From Lysobacterales bacterium (GTDB lineage Bacteria; Pseudomonadota; Gammaproteobacteria; Xanthomonadales; Ahniellaceae): a DNA stretch of 64,000 nucleotides. Within the stretch, counting starts at the first letter, position 1; each line of letters starts with the position of its first letter. Where the stretch lies: positions 325,392 through 389,391 of the forward strand of contig JADKHK010000005.1 in the NCBI GenBank assembly GCA_016721845.1. The letters are read 5' to 3'. The notes below the pieces were generated by a model, which saw only the letters and a list, made by a program, of their open reading frames with translations, had not been told where the DNA came from and ran no database searches. Made by a program: the position numbers and the translations under genes. Below are positions 8,792-16,993 of the stretch, one piece after another.

Positions 8792-9027
8792 GCCTGAGCG
8801 TCGATCTCTTTGCGACGTTGTTCGGCATCCGCGGCCATCTGATCTTCGAGACCGCGGGCCTTCTTCAGAGCTTCGCCTTGCGCGTCCAGCACCGTGCCTT
8901 CGAGCGGATTGCCCTTGGGGTCGGCGCGTTCGGCCTGTACCGACGGATCGGCCGGCGGGGCTTCGGTGCTGCAGGCGGTCAGGCCGCAGGCGGCAGCGAG
9001 GGTGAGGGTGAGGGCGATGATGCGCAT
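8785..9027 (-). CDS. Small predicted lipoprotein
   Basis: An 80-residue exported protein with a lipoprotein signal (MRIIALTLTLAAACGLTACS; lipobox LTAC, lipidated Cys19). The short mature part is charged and probably helical (EALKKARGLEDQMAADAEQRRKEIDAQAQ), with no recognised domain. It is divergent from the SDR gene with only 52 bases between starts, and its stop overlaps the acyltransferase stop region. On the minus strand TAGGAT near 9057-9062 could be its -10. Function unknown; similar tiny helical lipoproteins are common in this group. Confidence 0.75.
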   Translation of the reverse strand: MRIIALTLTLAAACGLTACSTEAPPADPSVQAERADPKGNPLEGTVLDAQGEALKKARGLEDQMAADAEQRRKEIDAQAQ

Positions 9028-9079
9028 GGCAGTGCCTCGGCAGCGATAATGTGCCGATCCTAGCGGGAGAACCGATGCC

Positions 9080-9853
9080 ATGAATGCGCGCTGGCGGCTG
9101 GACGGAAAGATCGCATTGATCACCGGCGCGAGTCGGGGCATCGGGCTCGCGACTGCGCGCGAACTGGCGTCGCTGGGCGCCGATGTGTTGATGGTCGCGC
9201 GCGACGGCGATGTGCTGGAAGCGCGGCGCGCCGAACTCGAAGCCTTGTATCCGAAGCAGCGCGTGCTCGCGTTCGCGGCGGATCTGGCCGAGGCCGAGCA
9301 ACGTCTCGACTTGTTCGACTGGATCAACGACCTCGGGCGCGGCCTTGACGTCCTGATCAACAACGTCGGCGGCAACACCACGCGCGCCACGCTCGACTAT
9401 GCGCTCGACGAAGTCCGGCACATCTTCGAACTGAACGTGATGACGGCGTTCGAAATCTGCCGCATGGCGCAGCCCCTGCTGGTGCGCCACGGCGAGAGCG
9501 CGATCGTCAACGTCGGCTCGGTCTCGGGCATGACCGCGGTGCGCACCGGTTCGCCCTACGGCATGAGCAAGGCCGCGATCACCCAGCTGACGAGAAATCT
9601 CGCGATCGAATGGGCTGCCGACGGGATTCGCGTCAACGCCGTCGCGCCCTGGTACATCCGCACCCAGCGCACGGAGGCCAAGCTCGCGCATCCGGACTAT
9701 CTCGACGAGGTGCTTGCGCATACGCCGATGGGCCGCATCGGCGAGCCGGAGGAAGTCGCGTCGGTCATTGCGTTCCTGTGCCTGCCGGCGTCGTCCTACG
9801 TCACCGGCGAAACCGTCGCGGTCGACGGCGGTTTCCTGCGCGACGGCTTCTGA
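9080..9853 (+). CDS. SDR-family oxidoreductase, tropinone-reductase-like
   Basis: A 257-residue classical short-chain dehydrogenase/reductase that uses NAD(P)H. The cofactor loop is T15-GASRGIG22, the structural motif is NNVGGN near 94-99, and the catalytic set is S147, Y160 and K164 (YGMSK). The C-terminal part (VNAVAPWYIRT; GEPEEVASVIAFLCLPASSYVTGETVAVDGG) is typical of tropinone-reductase-like and FabG-like members. Basic residue R19 in the glycine loop suggests NADPH. The substrate cannot be inferred; neighbours give no pathway. GATAAT at 9043-9048 may be its -10, within the 52-base divergent intergenic region shared with the lipoprotein gene. Confidence 0.9.
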   Translation: MNARWRLDGKIALITGASRGIGLATARELASLGADVLMVARDGDVLEARRAELEALYPKQRVLAFAADLAEAEQRLDLFDWINDLGRGLDVLINNVGGNTTRATLDYALDEVRHIFELNVMTAFEICRMAQPLLVRHGESAIVNVGSVSGMTAVRTGSPYGMSKAAITQLTRNLAIEWAADGIRVNAVAPWYIRTQRTEAKLAHPDYLDEVLAHTPMGRIGEPEEVASVIAFLCLPASSYVTGETVAVDGGFLRDGF

Positions 9854-9866
9854 GCGCGAATCGGCG

Positions 9867-10577
9867 CTAGCAACCGACGGAGCGGAGCACGGCCGCGGCG
9901 CCAACCAGTTCGCCATCCTTCGCTTGCGACGAGAGAAACAGCGTCGGTGCCGAGACGTTGTAGTGATCGGTCATGTCGATCAGGAGATCCAGTTGGCCGT
10001 CCCGATCGACATCGCCGGCCCAGCGCAGGTGCGGCCACGCATCCGAGCCCAGCATCAGTTGCGATTCGCCGGCCGCAGTGCTGGCCGACCAGGTACCGAG
10101 CACCTGGTCGCGGCTGCCCCGGGAGAGCTGCAACGCGCATTCGCGGACGTCATTGCCTACGCTGCAGGACATCCACAAGCGGCCCGCGCCTTGTCCGAAC
10201 AAGTGGAAGGCATGATCAAGTCCGGCCAGTGACAAGGGATCACCGTTCGCCGAATAGGCCGTTGCCACCGTGCCCGACGCCGCGCCGGGCAGATCGCGCA
10301 GGTAGAACAGCACGTCGTCATGCGCGGCACCGACGCGCTTGCCGCTGGCACCGGTCTCATCATCGAGCACCGGATCATTGACCGCTTCGATCGCGACACT
10401 GCGCGGTTGAAGCCGCGTGCTGCCATGTTCGTCCTGCACCAGCGCGAACCAGGTATCGCCGTCGCGCGCGCTGATTTCGTCGCCATGGTAATCGCCCGGC
10501 AACATCAATTCGGTCGCGGACACGTGGCCCACACAGATGCCGGAAATGGCCAAGAACAACAGGCGAAGCGGGGACAT
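9867..10577 (-). CDS. Exported protein of unknown function with a single Ca-binding-like DxDxDG loop
   Basis: A 236-residue protein with a signal peptide (MSPLRLLFLAISGICVGHVSA). No known family recognised. Near the C terminus, residues 189-199 (DVDRDGQLDLL) form a DxDxDG calcium-binding loop like those in FG-GAP and dockerin repeats, and the same kind of loop recurs in the protein at 13211-14854. It contains four cysteines after the signal region of which the last is the C-terminal residue (RSVGC). It is convergent with the SDR gene, 13 bases away, and belongs to a block of exported proteins at 9867-14854. Possibly an outer-surface or extracellular protein; no function assigned. Confidence 0.7.
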   Translation of the reverse strand: MSPLRLLFLAISGICVGHVSATELMLPGDYHGDEISARDGDTWFALVQDEHGSTRLQPRSVAIEAVNDPVLDDETGASGKRVGAAHDDVLFYLRDLPGAASGTVATAYSANGDPLSLAGLDHAFHLFGQGAGRLWMSCSVGNDVRECALQLSRGSRDQVLGTWSASTAAGESQLMLGSDAWPHLRWAGDVDRDGQLDLLIDMTDHYNVSAPTLFLSSQAKDGELVGAAAVLRSVGC

Positions 10578-10668
10578 GCGGACTCCATGGACAGGGCCAC
10601 AGTGTCGCGATTCGCGACATCTCCGCGATGTCGTGGTGCCGATGAATTCGGGCTTTGCGCGGGCGCGC

Positions 10669-11607
10669 CTATTCGAAGCCGTCGCGGAACAGAAACACGT
10701 TCACCGGGACCGATGCGTCCACGTGCAGGCCGGCGCTGGGCGCGGTCGTCGGCAGCGGTGATGCAGCGCCGGATACGAGATCGAATCGATACAGGGTCGG
10801 CATGACCGAACCGATCGGGTAGGCGTAGACCTGAAAGCGATTGCTGTCGACCACCGCCGTGCCCGCGAGCACGAAGCAGCAGCCCGACTCGCCGGCACCG
10901 ATCGCGGTGAAGGCGGCATTGGAACCACCCAGAATGACCTGGTGCAGCGTCGATGTCGCGCTTGCCTGATCATGTCGCAGTGCATAGACCAGTCCGTTTG
11001 CCGTGTTGACGGACAAGGCCTGCACGGTTTCCGCGGCCGGTGCCGTGAAGGCTTGCACGACGCCGTCGAAGCCGATCCCGAACACGCCTGCGCCGGCATC
11101 GCCACTGCGTTGTCCGATCACCAGAAAGCCGCGGCGTTGCGGCGACCACGTCGACAATCCGGCACGCAGGCTGCAGCAGTCGGAGGCCACCGGCGTCAGG
11201 GCCAGGCTTGCGCCGGTGCTGGCGGCATGGCGCTGCACGGACAATCCGCCCGCGACGCGGTCGCGCAGCAGGGCCACTACTTCGTTGCGTGGCGCATCGA
11301 AGGCCAGTGCGTCGACGCGGAAGCCCGCCGGCAAGGTCAGCGCGGTGCGCGTACCCACGGCGTCGAAGCGATACAGGACATCGACGCCGCCATCCACGGC
11401 ACCGATCCATTGCCAGTTGTTCACGGCGTCGCGCGCAGTGGCGCCGGTCGCAATGAAGCAGCAGGGTGCCGGAACGCCGTTTGCGTAGATCGTGCCGGTC
11501 TCGGCGCCGTAGATCTCCAGCGCACCCGCGCTGCCGCGGACGCCGACGATCTCGGCCGCAACCGGTGCCGCCAGTAGCGCCAACAGCACAGCGGCATGCA
11601 CGCGCAT
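10669..11607 (-). CDS. Exported repeat protein with three evenly spaced Cys-Cys pairs and an FE-type C-terminal tail
   Basis: A 312-residue protein with a signal peptide (cut after about VAA at 18). I recognise no family. It contains three loose repeats of about 95 residues, each beginning with a vicinal cysteine pair and a hydrophobic-G turn: PCCFIATG (Cys 49-50), DCCSLRAG (144-145) and GCCFVLAG (243-244). Each is followed by beta-rich sequence with a YRFD or FGIGFD element, which suggests propeller-like blades. The last residues (NVFLFRDGFE) share a tail pattern with two other exported proteins in this window. It is transcribed away from its downstream neighbour at 9867 on the same strand, after a 91-base gap, and sits 5 bases after the S74-domain gene, so that pair is probably co-transcribed. 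Confidence 0.75.
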   Translation of the reverse strand: MRVHAAVLLALLAAPVAAEIVGVRGSAGALEIYGAETGTIYANGVPAPCCFIATGATARDAVNNWQWIGAVDGGVDVLYRFDAVGTRTALTLPAGFRVDALAFDAPRNEVVALLRDRVAGGLSVQRHAASTGASLALTPVASDCCSLRAGLSTWSPQRRGFLVIGQRSGDAGAGVFGIGFDGVVQAFTAPAAETVQALSVNTANGLVYALRHDQASATSTLHQVILGGSNAAFTAIGAGESGCCFVLAGTAVVDSNRFQVYAYPIGSVMPTLYRFDLVSGAASPLPTTAPSAGLHVDASVPVNVFLFRDGFE

Positions 11608-11612
11608 GATGT

Positions 11613-13115
11613 TCAGCGCTCCGTGCGTTGCTGTTCGAGGGTCGTCAAGCGCCGCTCCAGCGCCTCGATGCGGGCATCACGATCGGCGATCTGTGCGTTG
11701 AGTGCCTGGATCGCGGCCAGCGCGACGCCCGCCAGGTCGGTCGGTGCAACGTGCTCGTCATCGCGACCGAGCCCGAACGCGGCATGGAAATCCTGCGCCA
11801 CCGGGCCGAGATGACGGTCGCCGCGGTCGGCGTCCTTGTAGCGCCAAGTCGTGATCGGCAGCCTTGCGACCCGGGCCAGCACTGCATCGGCGTCGGTCTC
11901 GGCGAAATCGGTCTTGGCGTCGCGGCTAGACAACTGGGTGATGCTGCCGCGGGCGCTGACATTGCCGTTCGAATCGACCGTGAAGCGGTCCGGCGCGGTG
12001 GTGAAGTCGCTGTGGGTATTGCTCACCCGCAGCTGGATCGTGGCCGGGTCGGCACTGGCAACGGCAGAAGCGACATCGAGCTTGGCATTGGGCGATCCCG
12101 TGCCGACACCGACGTCGCCATCGGAGGAAATGTCGAGGCTGGACGTGGGTGCGCCGGGACGGATCCGGAACGACAACCGCGAGCCGCCGGTCACGTCGCG
12201 CACGAAGAAATTCGCTTCGTTGCCGGCGACGTCCCAGGTCTGCGCCGTGAAGCCGCCGCTGTTGTTCTGCTCCAGGCGAATACCCGGCGTGTTGCTGGTG
12301 TTGACATGCAAATCGAGTGCCGGCGTCGAGGTGCGGAACCCGATACGCCCGGTCGAATCGACGTAGATCGAGTTCGTCGTTGCACCGCCTTCGACGGTCA
12401 GTGGCACGCGCGAGCCGGTGATGTCTTCGATGGAAAACTTGTTCAACCCGCCGTCTGATGAGTCGTTCGCGGTCAATTGCCAGTCGTTGGCCGGAAACGT
12501 CCCGACCGAGGTGTCGTCGAACTTGATGCGCGTGCTGTTTTCCTTGATCCGGATGCTGTCGAAGCCGAAGGACTCGTTGTTGACGCAGTCGAGGCCGATA
12601 CAGGCCGAGCCTTGCACGATCAGGTCGTCGGGAATGACCTGGTCCTTGGGCCGCAGCGACGGCGCGACGGTCTTGCCATCGTCGCCACGCGAGGCCTGCT
12701 GCGTTCCGGGACTGAGCACAACCTGTCCGCCACTGATCCTGAAGCTGCCATCGACCGGATCAGGCGCGCGTGCGCCGGCGGCGGTGCCGAGGCGGCGCCC
12801 GTCGCTGTCGGCACCGCCGGCGCCGGCGCCGGCACCGTTGCCGAGCGAGGGTGCGCTGAACTGGATGCTGTAGCGATACTCGCCGTCGGCCAGGCCGGCG
12901 GTATTCAGCAGGAAGCCGTTTCCGGTCACCACACCTTGTTCGAAGCGATAACCATTCGGACCCTGCACGCGAATCTCGGCACGACTGTAGGCCTGCGATG
13001 TGGCGTGGTGCGCACTCTGGCCGGCGGTCGAGACATCGATGGCCAACGCCGGCGCCGCGGCGACGAGGGTGAACAGCGAGGCCGCGAGCAGCGTGCAGTG
13101 TCGGTGTGGGATCAT
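11613..13115 (-). CDS. Exported tail-fibre-like protein with a C-terminal S74 intramolecular chaperone domain
   Basis: A 500-residue protein with a signal peptide (cut after APALA). The middle (residues 230-390) is made of short beta repeats of the kind found in trimeric fibres and in 'T-G-R-x-G-x-x-T-x-x-P' proteins (STGRIGFRTSTPALDLHV; DGDVGVGTGSPNAKLDV). The end is a peptidase S74 / endosialidase chaperone domain: SSRDAKTDF, where a serine of the family nucleophile segment sits, then TWRYKD, HLGPVAQDFHAAFG, GVALAAIQALN, and a coiled coil (IEALERRLTTLEQQ). In phage fibres this domain trimerises the protein and cuts itself off. Here the protein has a Sec signal and no phage genes nearby, so it is more likely a cell-surface or secreted fibre. 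Confidence 0.82.
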   Translation of the reverse strand: MIPHRHCTLLAASLFTLVAAAPALAIDVSTAGQSAHHATSQAYSRAEIRVQGPNGYRFEQGVVTGNGFLLNTAGLADGEYRYSIQFSAPSLGNGAGAGAGGADSDGRRLGTAAGARAPDPVDGSFRISGGQVVLSPGTQQASRGDDGKTVAPSLRPKDQVIPDDLIVQGSACIGLDCVNNESFGFDSIRIKENSTRIKFDDTSVGTFPANDWQLTANDSSDGGLNKFSIEDITGSRVPLTVEGGATTNSIYVDSTGRIGFRTSTPALDLHVNTSNTPGIRLEQNNSGGFTAQTWDVAGNEANFFVRDVTGGSRLSFRIRPGAPTSSLDISSDGDVGVGTGSPNAKLDVASAVASADPATIQLRVSNTHSDFTTAPDRFTVDSNGNVSARGSITQLSSRDAKTDFAETDADAVLARVARLPITTWRYKDADRGDRHLGPVAQDFHAAFGLGRDDEHVAPTDLAGVALAAIQALNAQIADRDARIEALERRLTTLEQQRTER

Positions 13116-13210
13116 GGTCGTTCCTCGGTGTCGGCCCTCTTATAGCCGCATGCCGCAGCAAGGACAAATGCGACGTTGCGCAATACATCCGATGCGGGCA
13201 GCATGCCCGA

Positions 13211-14854
13211 ATGCGACTGCTCGTGATGCTTGCCTGCTGTTCGATGTTGCTGCCAGACGCGGCCGCCTTTCAATTCACCGAGGCCTCGGTCGCGCGCGGT
13301 GCCGCACGTACGCACGGGTTCCCGACCGGTTTTCGCTACGGTCCCGAAATGATGGCGGGCGGTGCGGCGGGCGGCGATATCGATCGCGACGGCGACATCG
13401 ATCTCGTCCTGTTGCGTGGTGCCTTGATCGGCAATGACCAGCAACTGCTGCCACCGTCGGTGCTGTTGAACGATGGCCACGCACAGTTCAGCGATGCCAC
13501 CGCGGCGTCGGGTTTGTCCGCGATCCACCTGAATCCGGAGACGCAGATTCACAATGGCGCCTACCTGATCGATCTCGATGGTGATGGCGATCTCGACCTG
13601 CTGCTCGGCGCGCTGCTCGCGCCGCCCGAGATCTGGCGCAACGACGGGGCCGGTCATTTCACCCGTGATCTCGACAGCGGGCTCGAGACCATCGGACGCG
13701 ATACCTGGGGTGCGAGCGCGGCCTCGTTCTGGCCGCTGGCCGAGGACGAGCTCGCGCTCGTGCTGTCGCACTGGACCATGGACATGAGTCAGGTGAGCAG
13801 CGTACGTGGACATTTTCTCGCCCTCGGCACGGATGGGCGTTACGTCGACTTCAGCGACATGGTCTGTTGCGCCGAGATGGCGACGACGCGCGATCATTCG
13901 TTCACTGCCAGCCTCGTCGACTTCAGCGGCAATGGCAGCGCCGACGCGTTCTGGGCGCGCGACTTCGGCACCAGCACGATGCTGTTCGGGATCGGCGACG
14001 GCGGGTTCAACCAGATGCCGGAAAGCGCCGACGTGCCGGACGACGAAAACGGCATGGGCACCGCTGCCGGCGATTTCGACAACGACGGCCAACTCGAATG
14101 GTTCGTGACCAGCGTGTTCGATCCGACCCCGACGACGCCGGAAGATCCGGATGGCAACTGGGGTCACAGCGGCAATCGCCTGTACCGCTACGACGGCGGG
14201 GCCGCCGCATGGACCGATGTCAGCGCAGCGGCTGGCGTCCGCGAGGGTGGCTGGGGCTGGGGCGCCTGTGCGCGCGATTTCGACCTCGATGGTGATCTCG
14301 ATCTGTTCCACGTCAACGGCTTCTTCGGCGCACAGGCCGCCGAATTTCATGCCGATGCGGCGCGTCTGTTCATCAACGACGGGGCGATGCATTTCAGCGA
14401 ACAGGCTGCGGCACGCGGCATCGCCGACACCGGGCAGGGCCGCGCCGTGGTCTGCGCCGATCTCGACCGCGACGGCGACATCGACGTGCTGGTGCAGAAC
14501 TCGGGGTCAGAACAGTTCGCGAGCAGTCGCCTCTATCTCAACGACGCCGCCGACAGCGCGCACGGCATCAACCTGGTGCTGCGCCAGCCCGGCATGAATC
14601 GCGATGCGGTGAATGCGCGCGTCCAGGTGCGCGGCAGCGATGGCGTCATGCAGCTGCGTGAACTTGAAGCCGGCGGCAGCTTTCTCGGCACCCATCCGAT
14701 CGAAGCCCATGTCGGCCTGGGTATTGGCCAAGTGACCGGTATCCGGGTGCGCTGGCCGGACGGCAGCGACGAGCAGTTTCGCCCTTCCGTCGCAACGACG
14801 CAGCTGCTGGAACGCGGCAATGGCTACGACCTGTTCATCGACGAATTCGAGTGA
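13211..14854 (+). CDS. Exported FG-GAP/VCBS-repeat protein with C-terminal ASPIC/UnbV domain (CRTAC1-like)
   Basis: A 547-residue exported protein (signal peptide cut after DAAA at 19). It carries five calcium-binding DxDxDGxxD loops at about residues 56-66, 121-131, 288-298, 357-367 and 417-427, set in FG-GAP-type blades, so the body is probably a seven-bladed propeller. Residues 455-525 (NRDAVNARVQV; GSFLGTHPIEAHVGLG; VRWPDGSDEQF) are an ASPIC/UnbV domain, giving the architecture of the animal CRTAC1 family and many bacterial surface proteins. The tail is LFIDEFE. I start at 13211 because that ATG begins the signal peptide; upstream in-frame codons overlap the divergent S74 gene. A hairpin follows the stop. 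Confidence 0.88.
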   Translation: MRLLVMLACCSMLLPDAAAFQFTEASVARGAARTHGFPTGFRYGPEMMAGGAAGGDIDRDGDIDLVLLRGALIGNDQQLLPPSVLLNDGHAQFSDATAASGLSAIHLNPETQIHNGAYLIDLDGDGDLDLLLGALLAPPEIWRNDGAGHFTRDLDSGLETIGRDTWGASAASFWPLAEDELALVLSHWTMDMSQVSSVRGHFLALGTDGRYVDFSDMVCCAEMATTRDHSFTASLVDFSGNGSADAFWARDFGTSTMLFGIGDGGFNQMPESADVPDDENGMGTAAGDFDNDGQLEWFVTSVFDPTPTTPEDPDGNWGHSGNRLYRYDGGAAAWTDVSAAAGVREGGWGWGACARDFDLDGDLDLFHVNGFFGAQAAEFHADAARLFINDGAMHFSEQAAARGIADTGQGRAVVCADLDRDGDIDVLVQNSGSEQFASSRLYLNDAADSAHGINLVLRQPGMNRDAVNARVQVRGSDGVMQLRELEAGGSFLGTHPIEAHVGLGIGQVTGIRVRWPDGSDEQFRPSVATTQLLERGNGYDLFIDEFE

Positions 14855-14871
14855 CCCCGCAAACGCGGGGT
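14854..14871 (+). terminator. Short hairpin at the end of the FG-GAP gene
   Basis: Arms ACCCCGC (14854-14860) and GCGGGGT (14865-14871) around the loop AAAC, starting in the stop codon. No T-run follows, so termination efficiency is uncertain. The remaining 120 bases up to the response-regulator stop show nothing I recognise. Confidence 0.45.
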
Positions 14872-14991
14872 ACCGCCGTGCCCCGGGTGCGCCTAGCATC
14901 GGTGTCGTGAGCAGTGACGATCAGGTGCCGAAGAGCATCGCGCCCAATTCCATGGCCGGCATACAGGGACGAGGCCGGCCCTGGTCTTGCG

Positions 14992-15648
14992 TCAATGCGC
15001 CGCGCGGTCGACGAGACCGCGCCGGGTTGCTTCCAGCGTCGCTTCGGCGCGCGAGTTGATCTGCAGCTTGCGGTAGATGTCCTTCACATAGCTGGCGACC
15101 GTGTGGCGGGTCAGTTGCAGTGCGTTCGCCGTGTCGATCACCGTCAGGCCTTTCGCGATCAGTTTCAGGACATCGCGTTCGCGTGCGGTGAGCGGATCGT
15201 CCAATGCCTTCGCCGCAGGTTCCTGCGCCTGGAAATGTCGCAGCACGCGCCGCGCGATCGAGGGCGACAGCGGCGGTTGGCCGTCGACGATGCCGCGCAG
15301 CAATTCCGCGATCGATTCGACCGTCGCGTCCTTCAGCAGATAGCCGTGCGCACCGGCGCGCAGCGCCGGGAACAGGTGCGCGTCGTCGTCGAAGACCGTG
15401 GTGACGACGACTTGGCTCGTCGGCGATTCCCGGACCAGCAGCTCGATCAACTGCATGCCGGAACCATCGGGCAGACCGAGGTCGCAGAGCACCAGCGGCG
15501 GTGGCGATTGCAGCGCCGCGCGACCGCTGGCGACATCGACCGCGAAGCGCACGTCGATGCCCGGAAACGCAAGTTCGAGTGCGCGCGCCAGCCAGTCGCG
15601 GCAATGGTCGAGGTCGTCGACGACGAGGGCCTGCGCGAAACCGCTCAT
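14992..15648 (-). CDS. NarL/FixJ-family response regulator
   Basis: A 218-residue two-component response regulator. The receiver domain (residues 5-125) has the acidic pair in VVDDLD, phosphoacceptor D56 (LVLCDLGLPDG), the T/S site in VVTTVFDDD and the lysine in GYLLKDAT. The LuxR-type DNA-binding domain spans about 150-210 (LTARERDVLKLIAKGLTVIDTANALQLTRHTVASYVKDIYRKLQ). The start at 15648 overlaps the kinase stop by 4 bases, so kinase and regulator are co-translated. Regulated genes and signal are unknown. Confidence 0.93.
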   Translation of the reverse strand: MSGFAQALVVDDLDHCRDWLARALELAFPGIDVRFAVDVASGRAALQSPPPLVLCDLGLPDGSGMQLIELLVRESPTSQVVVTTVFDDDAHLFPALRAGAHGYLLKDATVESIAELLRGIVDGQPPLSPSIARRVLRHFQAQEPAAKALDDPLTARERDVLKLIAKGLTVIDTANALQLTRHTVASYVKDIYRKLQINSRAEATLEATRRGLVDRAAH

Positions 15649-16334
15649 GCCGCGCGCTCCGGCGCTTCGTTCAGCGCCACGCTGAGAATGACCTTGGTGC
15701 CATGCCCGGTGGCATCGCGCCAGGTGACGTTGCCGTCGAGTTCCTTCGCACGCTCGCGCATGTTGTGGGTGCCGCGCCCGCGCCCGGCGCTGCCGCGGCC
15801 GATGCCGTCGTCGCTGAGTTCGAGCGTCAGGCGCTCGTTCGTGGCGTCGACCCGCACGCGCAGTCGCGTTGCGCCGGCATGGCGGATGGTGTTGCTGATC
15901 GCTTCGCGCACGATGCGGAACAGGTGCAGGGCCTGATGTTGCGACAGCGGCGGATCGGCGATCCCGTCGTCCTGCTGCCAGTCCAGCACGATGGTCACGG
16001 CGGCCAATCGCTGCGTCGCTTCCGAGCGGATGTCGGCGAGCACGTCGCCGAGCGTGCCCGGCTCGCCGCGCGAGCGCGTGACCACGTCGCGCAGGTCCTG
16101 CAAGACCGCCCGCGCCAAGTCGGCCTGGCGCGGATCGCTCGCGGTGTGGATCAGTTGCAGCAGCTTGGCGCCGAGATCGTCGTGCAGGTCGGCATAGATA
16201 CGTTCGCGTTCCTCGGCCAGCGCCTGGGCGGTATCGACGTGTGGCATCGCGACGACCGGCATGGATCGCTGCCGCGACCACCATGCGACCAGGTAACCGG
16301 CGACAAAGGCGAGCAGGGTGATCAGCGCAGTCAT
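15645..16334 (-). CDS. NarL-type sensor histidine kinase with a minimal membrane anchor
   Basis: A 229-residue kinase partner of the adjacent regulator. One N-terminal transmembrane helix (MTALITLLAFVAGYLVAWW) is followed at once by the dimerisation/phosphoacceptor domain of the HisKA_3 class with H51 (RIYADLHDDLGAKLL), then an HATPase_c domain: N box in EAISNTIRHAG, G1 box SDDGIGRG, GTHNMRERA and the GHGTKV lid. It has no periplasmic or PAS sensing domain, so the signal must come through the membrane helix or a partner protein. Its start lies 38 bases after the isomerase gene on the same strand, so it may be read with the TetR operon or from its own promoter. Confidence 0.92.
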   Translation of the reverse strand: MTALITLLAFVAGYLVAWWSRQRSMPVVAMPHVDTAQALAEERERIYADLHDDLGAKLLQLIHTASDPRQADLARAVLQDLRDVVTRSRGEPGTLGDVLADIRSEATQRLAAVTIVLDWQQDDGIADPPLSQHQALHLFRIVREAISNTIRHAGATRLRVRVDATNERLTLELSDDGIGRGSAGRGRGTHNMRERAKELDGNVTWRDATGHGTKVILSVALNEAPERAA

Positions 16335-16372
16335 CGCCCTATCTTGCCGCAGCGGCGCGATCGCGGCCAGTC

Positions 16373-16993
16373 TCAGCCGGCTGCCTTGCGCATCGAGGCC
16401 ATGGGCAGTGCATCGATGCGCACGTATTCGTCGCGTTCGAACAGTCCCGGATCATCGCGATAGGCCAGCGCCATCGCGGTGGCGTCGTCGCCCCAGAACA
16501 GCGCCTCGTCGATGACGAGCGTGGGCACGCCGAACACGCCGCGCGCAATGGCCGCCTCGGTGTTCGTGCGCAGTCGCGCCTTCACCTCGTCGCGCGCGAT
16601 TGCTGCGGCGACATCGTCAATGTCGAAGCCGCGCGCGAGCGCTGTGAAGTCGTCGGTCGAGCCGCCGTGACCCCAGATCTGGGCGAAGATCGCGTCGACG
16701 ACGTCGGGCTTTGCGTCCAGGGCAATCGCGAGACGCAATGCGCTCAGTGGATTGAAGGGATGTGCATCCGGGAAGCGGAACCGCAGGCCGCGACGTTCCG
16801 CTTCGAACTGCACGTGGCGATAGGTGAAGCGGCGCTTCTCCGTCATTTCGGCCGGGCCCTTGTGACCAAGATGGTCGAGCACGCCGGCGAACAGGATCGG
16901 CACCGGTTGCACGGTCACGCCGAGCGACTTCAGCCGCTGCCACTGCAGGTAGGCGAATGGCGAGATGAAGTCGAAGTACCAGGTCGGCGTCAT
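16373..16993 (-). CDS. 2-hydroxychromene-2-carboxylate isomerase family protein (DsbA-like kappa GST fold)
   Basis: A 206-residue DsbA-superfamily protein of the 2-hydroxychromene-2-carboxylate isomerase (NahD)/kappa-class GST group, which carries out glutathione-dependent isomerisations in aromatic compound breakdown. WYFDFISPFAYLQW at the N terminus holds the catalytic-type S11 in place of the CxxC of thioredoxins. The C-terminal part has GVFGVPTLVIDEALFWGDD, the cis-proline glutathione-site motif of this family. It overlaps the hydrolase gene upstream by 4 bases (ATGA) and forms an operon with it and the TetR gene. No other naphthalene-type catabolic genes are nearby, so the true substrate is open. 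Confidence 0.88.
   Translation of the reverse strand: MTPTWYFDFISPFAYLQWQRLKSLGVTVQPVPILFAGVLDHLGHKGPAEMTEKRRFTYRHVQFEAERRGLRFRFPDAHPFNPLSALRLAIALDAKPDVVDAIFAQIWGHGGSTDDFTALARGFDIDDVAAAIARDEVKARLRTNTEAAIARGVFGVPTLVIDEALFWGDDATAMALAYRDDPGLFERDEYVRIDALPMASMRKAAG

Noticed and set aside
7634..9916. Long open frame of about 760 codons on the minus strand
   Set aside because: It is antisense to the acyltransferase and SDR genes, contains no recognisable domain and has the Arg/Gln/His-rich composition of a shadow frame in GC-rich DNA. The same holds for the long minus-strand frames opposite algC (2485-4212), the M16 gene (4921-7797), spoT (50009-52324) and recG (52355-54856).
11613..13115. Prophage remnant, suggested by the S74 tail-fibre domain
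   Set aside because: No integrase, capsid, terminase, lysis or attachment-site signals in the surrounding 10 kb, and the protein has a Sec signal peptide.
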